A DNA stretch of 5,787 bases from positions 1 to 5,787 of the forward strand of contig JAKBCD010000150.1 in NCBI GenBank assembly GCA_021808205.1, read 5' to 3'. Both the position numbers and the translations under genes were made by a program. Under the pieces are notes generated by a model. The model was not told the DNA's origin. It saw only the letters and a program-made list of their open reading frames with translations, and did no database searches. The DNA is from Pseudomonadota bacterium (GTDB lineage Bacteria; Pseudomonadota; Alphaproteobacteria; Acetobacterales; Acetobacteraceae). Positions 1 to 5,787 of this stretch are shown here, piece by piece (position 1 is the stretch's first letter; each line of letters begins with the position of its first letter).

Positions 1-719
1 AAGGGTTTGAAGGCCCGCTGGACCTGCTGCTGGAGCTGGCCCGCGCGCAGAAGGTGGATCTGGCCAAAATCTCCATTCTGAAATTGGTTGAGCAATTTCT
101 ATCGGTTATCGAGGGGGCGCGGCGCGTACGGCTGGAACTGGCGGCGGATTGGCTGGTGATGGCCGCCTGGCTCACCTGGCTGAAATCCCGCTTGCTGGTG
201 CCCCAGTTTGGCGAGCCTGAGGATGCGGAGGTGGCAGCCGAGATTCTTCAGGCGCGACTTATGGATCTTCAGGCCATGCGGGAAGCCGCGAAATGGATGG
301 GGGCGCGCCCGCAACTCGGCTGGGATGTGTTTGAGCGTGGCATTCCCGAGGAGTTGACGGAGCTGGATCGCTCCCGCCTGAAGCTTGAAATGTCGGGGCT
401 GCTTTCGGCTTATCTTATGGCGCGGCGCCGGGCAGGGGGCAAGCAGCAATACCGGCCCAAGCCGATGGTCTATTTCTCGGTGCAGGACGCCTTGCAGCGC
501 GTTGGCCGGCTGCTTGGCTCCTTGCCTGACTGGGCCAGTTTGGAGCAATTTTTACCGGAAGGGCTAGAGAATGGCACGCCGCGCCGGGCCGCCATCTCCT
601 CAACGCTTATCGCGGGGCTGGAAATGGCTAAGAGTGGACAGCTAGACTTGCGCCAAGATGAGAGGTTTGGGCCGATTCTGATGCGCCAACGCCAGGAGAA
701 CGGTGAATTTGATGGCTGA
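1..719 (+). CDS. scpA: Segregation and condensation protein A (ScpA), 5' end missing
   Basis: ScpA is the kleisin subunit of the bacterial SMC-ScpAB condensin; it bridges the SMC heads and binds ScpB during chromosome compaction and segregation. The reading frame is open from base 3, so the gene enters from outside the window: the codons before the GTG at 54 already encode the family's N-terminal signature FEGPLDLLLELARAQKVDL, so that GTG is an internal valine and not the start. About 238 residues are visible; with a usual family length near 250-270, only some 20-30 N-terminal residues are missing. The conserved helix VMAAWLTWLKSRLLVP lies at visible residues about 52-67, a variable linker follows, and the C-terminal winged-helix SMC-binding domain (from about 155, VYFSVQDALQRV through ERFGPILM) ends the protein. 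The TGA stop at 717-719 lies inside the start of scpB, which suggests translational coupling. Family assignment is secure. Confidence 0.96.
   Translation, partial: GFEGPLDLLLELARAQKVDLAKISILKLVEQFLSVIEGARRVRLELAADWLVMAAWLTWLKSRLLVPQFGEPEDAEVAAEILQARLMDLQAMREAAKWMGARPQLGWDVFERGIPEELTELDRSRLKLEMSGLLSAYLMARRRAGGKQQYRPKPMVYFSVQDALQRVGRLLGSLPDWASLEQFLPEGLENGTPRRAAISSTLIAGLEMAKSGQLDLRQDERFGPILMRQRQENGEFDG
694..698 (+). promoter_or_regulatory. Shine-Dalgarno for scpB
   Basis: AGGAG inside the scpA 3' end. It is 13 bases before the ATG at 712, 10 before an in-frame TTG at 709 and 4 before an in-frame GTG at 703. The spacing is not ideal for ATG or GTG, so the scpB start remains ambiguous within nine bases. 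Confidence 0.45.
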
Positions 720-1302
720 TGACTTCACCCCGGCAATGCGCCTGGCCGAGGCTGCAATTTTTGCCGCCACGCAGCCGGTAACCGCCCGGATGCTGGCCAA
801 TCTGCTACCTGAGGATGCTGACGTGGATGCGGTGATGGCCGCGTTGACGCGGGCCTATGAAGGCCGGGGCGTCAATATCGCCACCGTGGGCGGGGGGTGG
901 CAATTCCGCACCGCGGCGGATTTGGCGCCGCTTTTGCGCAAAGTGGTGGAACTGCCGCGCCGTCTGCCCCGCGTGGCCATGGAGAGCCTTGCCATCATCG
1001 CCTATCACCAGCCGGTGACTCGCACCGAGATCGAGGAAATCCGTGGCGCCGCATTGTCTCAGGCCACGCTGGATTTGCTGCTGGAAAATGGCCTTGTAAC
1101 GCCCAAGGGCCGCAAGGAAACGCCCGGGCGCCCCACACTTTGGGGCACAACGCCGGCCTTTCTGGCGCAGTTTGGGCTGAATGATCTGCGGGAATTACCA
1201 AAACGCGAAGAATTGCTGATCGACCCAACAGGCCCGGCGCTGGCACTGTCAGCGGCTGAATTGCCCGGGATAGGCATGGCAGGCGAGGGTGGGCCGGAAT
1301 GA
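712..1302 (+). CDS. scpB: Segregation and condensation protein B (ScpB)
   Basis: ScpB forms a dimer of tandem winged-helix domains that binds the ScpA linker in the SMC-ScpAB condensin and takes part in chromosome segregation in the cytoplasm. The protein has about 196 residues, close to the usual family length. The first winged-helix region covers roughly residues 8-75; the second contains the family signature SLAIIAYHQPVTRTEIEEIRG-like core at about 92-112 and the C-terminal block GRPTLWGTTPAFLAQFGL at about 139-156, followed by a poorly conserved tail. I chose ATG 712 (MADDFTP) because it is the only ATG near the start; GTG 703 would add three residues (MNL) and cannot be excluded. The gene overlaps the scpA stop by 8 bases, and its own stop overlaps the next ATG, so it sits in the middle of a coupled operon. 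Function is secure; the exact start is less so. Confidence 0.95.
   Translation: MADDFTPAMRLAEAAIFAATQPVTARMLANLLPEDADVDAVMAALTRAYEGRGVNIATVGGGWQFRTAADLAPLLRKVVELPRRLPRVAMESLAIIAYHQPVTRTEIEEIRGAALSQATLDLLLENGLVTPKGRKETPGRPTLWGTTPAFLAQFGLNDLRELPKREELLIDPTGPALALSAAELPGIGMAGEGGPE
1285..1289 (+). promoter_or_regulatory. Shine-Dalgarno-like site for chaC
   Basis: GAGGG, in a purine-rich stretch (1285-1293) at the end of scpB, ends 9 bases before the ATG at 1299. It is a plausible ribosome binding site supporting that start in addition to stop-start overlap coupling. Confidence 0.45.
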
Positions 1303-1970
1303 GCCAGCTGCGCATCACCCGTCAAACATTGCTGGACGGTACGTTGCGCGCCCGGCTGCGGGAATATTCCGAAAAGCACCCTGAAGCGCGCGGGCGGAGC
1401 GATGCAGAGATGGCGGCGCTGCTCGAGCAGATATTGGCGCAGCACCAGCCGGGCGAAGATCTCTGGATATTCGGCTACGGCTCGCTGATCTGGAACCCCG
1501 CGTTTAATTATAAAGAAAAATGCTGCGCCCTGCTGCGCGGCTGGCGCCGGCGGTTCTGCCTGAAACTATATATGGGGCGCGGCACACCCGAAACGCCTGG
1601 CCTGATGCTGGCGCTGGACAGGGGCGGCGCCTGCCGTGGCGTGGCGTTCAGAATCGACGCGGACAAGGCCAGAGAAGAACTCGGGCTGCTCTGGCAGCGG
1701 GAAATGTATGGCGGGGCCTATAATGCCCGCTGGGTGACGCTTGTCGCCGGCGAACAGCGGATGCGCGCGGTTACTTTTGTCATCAACCCGCTGCATCCAC
1801 GCTATATGAAAGAAATCACCACGGAAGAGGCTGCGGCGCTGATCATGTCTGGCCGGGGAGACCTTGGCACCTGCCGGGAATATTTTGACAACACCATGAC
1901 GCATTTGCGCGAACTTGGGGTGAAAGACGCCGCCCTTGCGCGCATTGCCGCGTCTTTGCCATCCGCGTGA
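1299..1970 (+). CDS. chaC: ChaC-type glutathione-specific gamma-glutamylcyclotransferase
   Basis: Enzymes of this family split the gamma-glutamyl group of glutathione to give 5-oxoproline and cysteinylglycine in the cytoplasm. The 223-residue product has the family substrate loop WIFGYGSLIWNPAF (residues 56-69, GYGSL at 59-63) and the block LGLLWQREMYGGAY (128-141), in which Glu135 sits at the position of the family's catalytic glutamate. By recall, E. coli ChaC (about 231 residues) has near-identical segments (WIFGYGSLMWNPA, LLWKREM) and a similar N-terminal ITR start, so the roughly 55 residues before the GYGSL loop are a normal part of the bacterial ChaC form and not a fusion. FVINPLHPRY (160-169) and LGTCREYF (189-196) match the conserved C-terminal half. 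The ATG overlaps the scpB TGA (ATGA), which suggests coupled translation. Its position between scpB and tatB is unusual. The older link to cation transport (the 'cha' name) is not supported here by any neighbour. Confidence 0.92.
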   Translation: MSQLRITRQTLLDGTLRARLREYSEKHPEARGRSDAEMAALLEQILAQHQPGEDLWIFGYGSLIWNPAFNYKEKCCALLRGWRRRFCLKLYMGRGTPETPGLMLALDRGGACRGVAFRIDADKAREELGLLWQREMYGGAYNARWVTLVAGEQRMRAVTFVINPLHPRYMKEITTEEAAALIMSGRGDLGTCREYFDNTMTHLRELGVKDAALARIAASLPSA

Positions 1971-1972
1971 GG

Positions 1973-1990
1973 GCCTGCTAGCAAGCCTGC
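1973..1990 (+). repeat. Short direct repeat and palindrome in chaC-tatB gap
   Basis: GCCTGC occurs at 1973-1978 and again at 1985-1990, separated by six bases, with the 8-base palindrome TGCTAGCA at 1976-1983 overlapping the first copy. The 21-base gap holds no strong Shine-Dalgarno for tatB. The repeat is short enough to be chance in GC-rich DNA; no function is assigned. Confidence 0.3.
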
Positions 1991-1991
1991 G

Positions 1992-2426
1992 ATGTTTGGA
2001 TTTTCTTGGGGCGAGATCGGGTTGATCATGGCGGTGGCGCTGATTGCCATTGGGCCGAAGGATCTGCCTGTCGCCATCCGCACCGTGACCGGGCTGATCA
2101 AGAAAGCCAGGGGCATGGCGGCGGAATTCCAGGGCCATGTGGACGAAATGATGCGCGAGGCCAATCTCTCCGATGTGAAAGGTGAGATCGACAAACTTCG
2201 GCGGTTTGACTTCCGGAGTGCCGCCGGAGCCGCGCTCGACCCAGATGGAGGGCTGCGCGCCACGGTAAAGGAGGTAAATGACGGCCTGGCCGCCATGCCT
2301 TATAAACCGCCCGCCCCCGTGGAGGAGGCTCCACCAGATTCGCCCGCTTTTGTTCCCCCGGATGCCGCGCGCAAAGCACCAGTTCCGGCCTTTATTCCGC
2401 CTGGCACCAGGCGCTGGGGTTTTTAG
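1992..2426 (+). CDS. tatB: Sec-independent protein translocase subunit TatB
   Basis: TatB pairs with TatC in the inner membrane to form the receptor for folded proteins carrying twin-arginine signal peptides. The 144-residue product has the typical plan: a very short N-terminus, one membrane helix (about residues 5-20) that includes the conserved Glu8, the Gly21-Pro22 hinge, and an amphipathic helix starting KDLPVAIRTV (23-32) and running to about 60. The LP-containing motif after the hinge and the EFQGHVDEMMRE segment (45-56) identify TatB and not TatA. The tail (about 103-138) is rich in proline and alanine and probably disordered, as usual for the family. ATG 1992 is chosen because the membrane helix starts immediately after it; no strong Shine-Dalgarno is visible. 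tatC follows after 3 bases. No tatA gene adjoins this pair. Confidence 0.94.
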   Translation: MFGFSWGEIGLIMAVALIAIGPKDLPVAIRTVTGLIKKARGMAAEFQGHVDEMMREANLSDVKGEIDKLRRFDFRSAAGAALDPDGGLRATVKEVNDGLAAMPYKPPAPVEEAPPDSPAFVPPDAARKAPVPAFIPPGTRRWGF

Positions 2427-2429
2427 CGC

Positions 2430-3230
2430 ATGGCCACCGATGATGACGAGATTAACGACAGGGAAATGCCGCTGCTGGAGCATCTGGCGGAGCTACGCCG
2501 CCGGTTGATCTGGTCGGCCGCCACGTTCCTGCTCTGCTTTGTGGTATGCTATCATTTCGCACCGAGAATTTATGATTTTCTGGCAGCCCCCCTGGCGCAC
2601 GCGCTGGAAGCGCAGGGGCATAAGCCGGAGTTGATCTACACCGCGTTATACGAGGCATTCTTCACCTACGTGAAAGTGGCGGTGTTCGCCGCGGCGTTCA
2701 TCTCGTTTCCTGTGGTGGCGGTACAGATATGGCTGTTTGTGGCGCCGGGGCTGTACAAGCGCGAGAAGCGGGCGCTGCTGCCTTTTCTCATCGCCACGCC
2801 GATATTGTTTTTCATGGGCGGGGCGCTGGCGTATTATGTGTTTTTTCCGGTGGCCTGGAAATTTTTCCTCTCGTTTCAGCAGTCTGGCGGTTCGGTGGAT
2901 ATCGAATTGCTGCCGAAGGTGGCGGACTATCTGAGTATTGTCATGAAGCTGATCTTTGCCTTTGGGCTCAGCTTCGAGCTGCCGGTGCTGCTGACGCTGC
3001 TGGGCAAGGTGGGCATTGTTTCTTATGCGACATTAAAAAAATACCGGCGCTATGCTTATGTCGGCTGCTTTGTTGTTGCGGCCGTGATGGCCCCGCCGGA
3101 TGTGCCGAGCCAGTGCATCATGGCCGGGCTGCTGATTTTCCTGTTCGAGATTTCGCTGTTTTTAGTGCGGATCGTCGAGCCGAAACACGAAGACGAAACT
3201 GAAGAAGACAAAGACGCTGAGCATGCATGA
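2430..3230 (+). CDS. tatC: Sec-independent protein translocase subunit TatC
   Basis: TatC is the multispanning inner-membrane core of the twin-arginine translocase and the primary binding site for RR signal peptides. The 266-residue product shows the N-terminal cytoplasmic signature [13 protein letters not shown] (14-26) and six hydrophobic spans at about 27-44, 80-101, 115-137, 165-186, 205-221 and 228-247. The first cytoplasmic loop [12 protein letters not shown] (103-114) carries Glu112, matching the signal-peptide-binding Glu103 of E. coli TatC; FELP (182-185) in span 4 carries the conserved polar Glu183, and APPDVPSQ (221-228) is the conserved loop before span 6, with Ala in place of the commoner Thr. 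A charged acidic tail (about 249-266) follows, consistent with a cytoplasmic C-terminus. The start is 3 bases after the tatB stop. The end overlaps serS by 8 bases. All key residues are present, so it should be functional. Confidence 0.97.
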   Translation: MATDDDEINDREMPLLEHLAELRRRLIWSAATFLLCFVVCYHFAPRIYDFLAAPLAHALEAQGHKPELIYTALYEAFFTYVKVAVFAAAFISFPVVAVQIWLFVAPGLYKREKRALLPFLIATPILFFMGGALAYYVFFPVAWKFFLSFQQSGGSVDIELLPKVADYLSIVMKLIFAFGLSFELPVLLTLLGKVGIVSYATLKKYRRYAYVGCFVVAAVMAPPDVPSQCIMAGLLIFLFEISLFLVRIVEPKHEDETEEDKDAEHA

Positions 3231-4494
3231 TATAAAGATGATCCGCGAGGATGCCGCCGGTTTTGATGCTGCGTTGGGGCGCAGGGGCATTCTGCCGCTT
3301 TCCAAAGAGATATTGGCGCTGGATGAGCAGCGCAGGGCTGCGCTGGCCAAGCAGCAGGAATTGCAGGCCGGGCGCAATGCGGTTTCCAAGAAAATAGGCG
3401 AAGCAAAGCGTAACAAGCAGGACAGCGCAGAGCTGGAAGCTGAAGGGGTGAGGCTGCGGGGTGAAATTGAGGCGCTGGATGCCGAGGGCCCACGCCTGGA
3501 CGCCTTGCTGCGTGACATGTTGAGCAAGATCCCCAACCTGCTCGATGCCTCCGTACCGGAGGGTAAGGACGAGGCGCAGAACAAGCAGGAAAAACTCTGG
3601 GGCGCGCCGCGTGAATTTGCCTTCACGCCGAAACAGCATTTCGAGCTGGGCGAGGCACTGGGGCTGATGGATTTCGCTGGCGCTGCCAAGCTGGCGGGTG
3701 CCCGCTTTACCGTGCTGAAAGGCGCGTTGGCCCGGCTGGAACGCGCGCTCGGCCAGTTTATGCTGGACACCCATACCAGCGAGTTCGGCTATTCCGAAAC
3801 CGTGGTGCCGCTGCTGGTGAACGACGCCACCATGTACGGCACCGGCCAATTGCCGAAATTCGCCGAGGATTTGTTCGCCACCACCGATGGCCGCTGGCTG
3901 ATCCCCACCGCCGAGGTGCCGCTGACCAATCTGGCCGCCGAAGAGATTATTCCAGCGGCGAAGCTGCCAATGCGCATGACCGCACTTTCGTACTGCTTCC
4001 GTTCCGAGGCTGGTTCAGCAGGGCGTGACGTGCGCGGTATGTTGCGCCAGCACCAGTTCAGCAAGGTGGAGCTGGTAAGCATCACCACCCCGGAGCAAAG
4101 CTGGGACGAGCATGAGCGCATGACCCGCGCTGCCGAAACCGTGCTGGAACGGCTTGGCTTGCCATACCGGCGGATGCTGCTGTGCGCGGGCGATACCGGA
4201 TTTTCAGCGGCTAAAACATATGATCTGGAAGTCTGGATGCCAGGGCAGGGCACGTACCGGGAAATTTCATCCTGCTCCAGCACGCTGGCGTTCCAGGCGC
4301 GGCGAATGAATGCCCGCTACCGCCCGGGTGAGGGCAAGCCGGAGTTCGTGCATACGCTGAATGGCTCCGGCCTGGCGGTGGGCCGCGCGCTGATCGCCGT
4401 GATGGAGACGTATCAGAACGAGGATGGGTCCATTACTGTGCCGGATGCGCTACGCCCTTACATGGGCGGGTTGGAGCGCATTGCCGCCGCCTGA
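3223..4494 (+). CDS. serS: Seryl-tRNA synthetase
   Basis: Cytoplasmic class II aminoacyl-tRNA synthetase that charges tRNA-Ser (and tRNA-Sec where present) with serine via seryl-adenylate. The 423-residue length is normal. Residues 1-100 form the N-terminal tRNA-binding arm, with a charged helical hairpin (about 30-100) expected to be an antiparallel coiled coil. VPEGKDE (111-117) links to the catalytic domain. The serine-binding TAEVPLTN loop is at 229-236, motif 2 [11 protein letters not shown] at 259-269 followed by [13 protein letters not shown], and motif 3 [11 protein letters not shown] at 380-390. In [15 protein letters not shown] (347-361) the residue before FQARR, usually Asp, is Ala356. 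The start is the ATG at 3223 inside the tatC end, giving the standard MxDIKxIRED N-terminus; no strong Shine-Dalgarno is seen, so coupling to tatC is likely. It is probably the last gene of the scpA-to-serS unit. Confidence 0.98.
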   Translation: MHDIKMIREDAAGFDAALGRRGILPLSKEILALDEQRRAALAKQQELQAGRNAVSKKIGEAKRNKQDSAELEAEGVRLRGEIEALDAEGPRLDALLRDMLSKIPNLLDASVPEGKDEAQNKQEKLWGAPREFAFTPKQHFELGEALGLMDFAGAAKLAGARFTVLKGALARLERALGQFMLDTHTSEFGYSETVVPLLVNDATMYGTGQLPKFAEDLFATTDGRWLIPTAEVPLTNLAAEEIIPAAKLPMRMTALSYCFRSEAGSAGRDVRGMLRQHQFSKVELVSITTPEQSWDEHERMTRAAETVLERLGLPYRRMLLCAGDTGFSAAKTYDLEVWMPGQGTYREISSCSSTLAFQARRMNARYRPGEGKPEFVHTLNGSGLAVGRALIAVMETYQNEDGSITVPDALRPYMGGLERIAAA

Positions 4495-4511
4495 GCCATG
4501 GCGCGATTTCG

Positions 4512-4540
4512 TTGACAGGGTTGCGGAGCCTTTGCATGGT
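4512..4540 (+). promoter_or_regulatory. Possible sigma-70-type promoter for dapD-dapE
   Basis: A perfect TTGACA -35 hexamer lies at 4512-4517 in the only sizeable gap of the window. With a 17-base spacer the -10 candidate is CATGGT (4535-4540), which matches only three of six consensus positions; alphaproteobacterial -10 elements are often weak. Position upstream of a clear Shine-Dalgarno and a pathway change (serS to dapD) favour it. It overlaps the hairpin at 4523-4544. Confidence 0.35.
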
Positions 4541-4544
4541 CCGC
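4523..4544 (+). terminator. Possible weak hairpin / intrinsic terminator after serS
   Basis: An imperfect inverted repeat: GCGGA at 4523-4527 pairs with TCCGC at 4540-4544, and CC at 4529-4530 with GG at 4538-4539, leaving one bulged G and a 7-base loop. An AT-rich stretch ATATTTT (4548-4554) follows after three bases. The stem is short and the T tract is interrupted, so it may be a weak terminator for the upstream unit, a leader structure of dapD mRNA, or chance. Confidence 0.25.
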
Positions 4545-4554
4545 CGCATATTTT

Positions 4555-4560
4555 GAGGGA
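4555..4560 (+). promoter_or_regulatory. Shine-Dalgarno for dapD
   Basis: GAGGGA ends 6 bases before the ATG at 4567. It is the best-placed ribosome binding site in the window and fixes the dapD start, fitting a gene that is translated independently and not by coupling. Confidence 0.7.
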
Positions 4561-4566
4561 AGAACG

Positions 4567-5391
4567 ATGAGCATTGATCTGATAGCCGCCATTGAGGCCG
4601 CCTGGGAAAACCGGGCCAATATCTCGCCCTCCACCGATGGCGGCGAACGCGCGGCGATTGAGGCGGCTTTGGCATTGCTGGACGCCGGCAAGGTGCGCGT
4701 GGCGGAGCCAACGGCCGATGGCTGGGTGGTGAACCAGTGGCTCAAGCAGGCGGTACTGCTTTCCTTCAGGTTGCACGCCAACGCGCTGCAAGGTGGCGCC
4801 GGCGGCGCTCCAGTGTTCGACAAGGTGGCAGTGAAGTTCGCGGGCTGGGATGAGACACGGTTTGCTTATGCCGGCTTTCGCGCCGTGCCGGGTGCGGTTG
4901 TACGCCGCTCCGCCTATATCGCGCCCGGTGTGGTGCTGATGCCAAGTTTCGTGAACGTGGGGGCCTATGTGGGCGAGAACACGATGATCGACACCTGGTC
5001 CACTGTTGGCTCCTGCGCGCAGATTGGCAAGAACTGCCATATCTCCGGTGGTGTTGGCATTGGCGGCGTGCTGGAGCCGTTGCAGGCAAACCCGGTGATT
5101 ATCGAGGATGATTGCTTTATTGGCGCGCGGTCCGAGGTGGCGGAAGGCGTGATCGTGGGGCAGGGGGCAGTACTTTCCATGGGCGTGTTCCTTGGGGCTT
5201 CCACGCGCATTGTAGACCGTGAGACCGGTGAGATTTTCTACGGCAAGGTGCCGCCCTATTCGGTGGTGGTGCCGGGTACTCTGCCGGGCAAGACGCCAAC
5301 GTCCCCCAACCTTTCCGCTGCGATCATCGTGAAACGTGTGGATGCACAGACGCGTTCCAAAACCTCCATCAACGAGCTGCTGCGCGCGTGA
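4567..5391 (+). CDS. dapD: 2,3,4,5-tetrahydropyridine-2,6-dicarboxylate N-succinyltransferase
   Basis: DapD transfers succinyl from succinyl-CoA to tetrahydrodipicolinate, giving N-succinyl-2-amino-6-ketopimelate in the diaminopimelate/lysine pathway; it acts as a cytoplasmic trimer. The 274-residue length is exactly typical. An N-terminal helical domain (about 1-100) contains [17 protein letters not shown] (54-70). A left-handed parallel beta-helix made of hexapeptide repeats covers roughly 107-220, with [11 protein letters not shown] (125-135), [15 protein letters not shown] (140-154), the [11 protein letters not shown] loop (161-171) and [13 protein letters not shown] (179-191). Asp142 and Glu190 fall where active-site acidic residues have been described in the family. 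The C-terminal [13 protein letters not shown] (225-237) closes the fold. The gene lies 72 bases after serS with its own ribosome binding site and probably its own promoter; its stop overlaps the dapE start. Confidence 0.98.
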   Translation: MSIDLIAAIEAAWENRANISPSTDGGERAAIEAALALLDAGKVRVAEPTADGWVVNQWLKQAVLLSFRLHANALQGGAGGAPVFDKVAVKFAGWDETRFAYAGFRAVPGAVVRRSAYIAPGVVLMPSFVNVGAYVGENTMIDTWSTVGSCAQIGKNCHISGGVGIGGVLEPLQANPVIIEDDCFIGARSEVAEGVIVGQGAVLSMGVFLGASTRIVDRETGEIFYGKVPPYSVVVPGTLPGKTPTSPNLSAAIIVKRVDAQTRSKTSINELLRA

Positions 5392-5787
5392 TTTCTGCCT
5401 CCGCCCTGCTGCGTGATCTGCTGCGTTGCCCTTCCGTGACCCCGGTGGATGCCGGGGCGCAAGGTGTGCTGATCGGCGCGCTGGAGGGGCTGGGGTTCGA
5501 AGTGACGAAACTGCGGTTTGGCGAGATCGAGAATTTCTTCGCCGAACGCAAGGGGGCAGGAAAACATCTCTGCTTCGCAGGCCACACGGATGTTGTGCCG
5601 CCTGGCGAAGGGTGGTCGCACGGCCCGTTTGCGGGCGCTGAGCAGGATGGCGTGTTGTATGGCCGGGGTGCTGTTGACATGAAAGGCGGCATTGCCGCTT
5701 TCGTGGCCGCTTGCGCACACGTGCAGGGGCATGTCTCCCTGCTGATCACCGGCGATGAGGAAGGCGAGGCGGTGGACGGCACCGTGC
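5388..5787 (+). CDS. dapE: Succinyl-diaminopimelate desuccinylase (DapE), 3' end missing
   Basis: DapE is a dinuclear zinc M20-family amidohydrolase that removes succinate from N-succinyl-L,L-diaminopimelate to yield L,L-diaminopimelate for lysine and peptidoglycan. The first 133 codons are present; the family is about 375-400 residues, so roughly two thirds lie beyond the window. The N-terminus has [10 protein letters not shown] (14-23), then the metal-site motif [11 protein letters not shown] (63-73) with His66 and Asp68, [11 protein letters not shown] (91-101) with the bridging Asp97, and [13 protein letters not shown] (120-132) with Glu124 as the expected general base and Glu125 as a zinc ligand. 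The remaining ligands and dimerisation domain are out of view. The start is GTG 5388, overlapping the dapD TGA as GTGA; no other start codon comes before the conserved CPSVTP block, and no Shine-Dalgarno is evident, so translation is probably coupled to dapD. Confidence 0.97.
   Translation, partial: MISASALLRDLLRCPSVTPVDAGAQGVLIGALEGLGFEVTKLRFGEIENFFAERKGAGKHLCFAGHTDVVPPGEGWSHGPFAGAEQDGVLYGRGAVDMKGGIAAFVAACAHVQGHVSLLITGDEEGEAVDGTV

Noticed and set aside
54..719. GTG at 54 as the start of scpA
   Set aside because: The frame is open upstream to the window edge and already encodes the FEGPLDLLL signature, so the GTG is an internal valine codon and the gene is partial.
1992..2426. Reading the small Tat subunit as TatA
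   Set aside because: Length, the conserved Glu8, the GPKDLPVAIR motif and the long proline-rich tail fit TatB; TatA usually has a shorter tail and a different motif after the hinge.
1566..2483. Long open frame on the - strand (305 codons) opposite chaC and tatB
   Set aside because: Low-complexity, Arg/Gly/His-rich translation antisense to conserved genes, with no family motif; treated as a shadow.
3118..3849. Minus-strand open frame (243 codons) opposite tatC end and serS
   Set aside because: Fully antisense to conserved coding sequence, no recognisable motif or gap for its own signals.
4495..4502. Palindrome GCCATGGC directly after the serS stop
   Set aside because: An 8-base palindrome has no loop and no T tract; it is not a terminator and is readily explained by chance.
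4450..5718. Long open frame on the - strand (422 codons) opposite serS end, dapD and dapE
   Set aside because: It lies antisense to two unmistakable lysine-pathway genes, and its product is rich in Arg, His, Pro and Gly without a recognisable domain, as expected for a GC-rich shadow frame.
1..5787. Mobile elements, CRISPR arrays, tRNA or rRNA genes, defence systems
   Set aside because: Every long stretch is accounted for by conserved housekeeping genes on one strand, with no terminal repeats, transposase motifs, repeat-spacer patterns or cloverleaf sequences seen by eye.

Overview
This is an ordinary, densely packed chromosomal housekeeping region from a GC-rich alphaproteobacterium. The segment order scpA-scpB-(tat)-serS and the alphaproteobacterial style of TatB, TatC and SerRS support that placement. 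Acetobacteraceae/Rhodospirillales is my best guess, but it is an inference from gene order and composition, not from a phylogenetic marker search. All eight genes are on the + strand, and the only non-coding stretches are 21, 3 and 72 bases long.

Layout: (1) 1-719, the 3' part of scpA, followed by overlapping scpB (712-1302); together they encode the two non-SMC subunits of the chromosome-condensing SMC-ScpAB complex. (2) 1299-1970, a chaC-type glutathione-specific gamma-glutamylcyclotransferase, whose ATG overlaps the scpB stop. (3) 1992-2426 tatB and 2430-3230 tatC, the substrate-receptor part of the twin-arginine protein export system. No tatA lies beside them, and chaC sits where tatA commonly lies in related bacteria. 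(4) 3223-4494 serS, seryl-tRNA synthetase, overlapping tatC by 8 bases. (5) A 72-base gap with a possible promoter and a possible hairpin. (6) 4567-5391 dapD and 5388-5787 dapE (3' end outside the window), consecutive steps of the succinylase branch of diaminopimelate/lysine synthesis.

The first six genes look like one translationally coupled transcription unit (scpA-scpB-chaC-tatB-tatC-serS). dapD-dapE looks like a second unit that may have its own promoter, because the only sizeable gap and the clearest ribosome binding site lie just before dapD. DapD makes N-succinyl-2-amino-6-ketopimelate, and DapE later removes the succinyl group after a transamination step encoded elsewhere.

I found no mobile element, CRISPR array, tRNA, rRNA or sign of a new biological system. 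The points worth a second look are modest: the tat cassette without tatA and with chaC in its place, the overlapping promoter/hairpin signals before dapD, and one substituted residue in a conserved SerRS motif.
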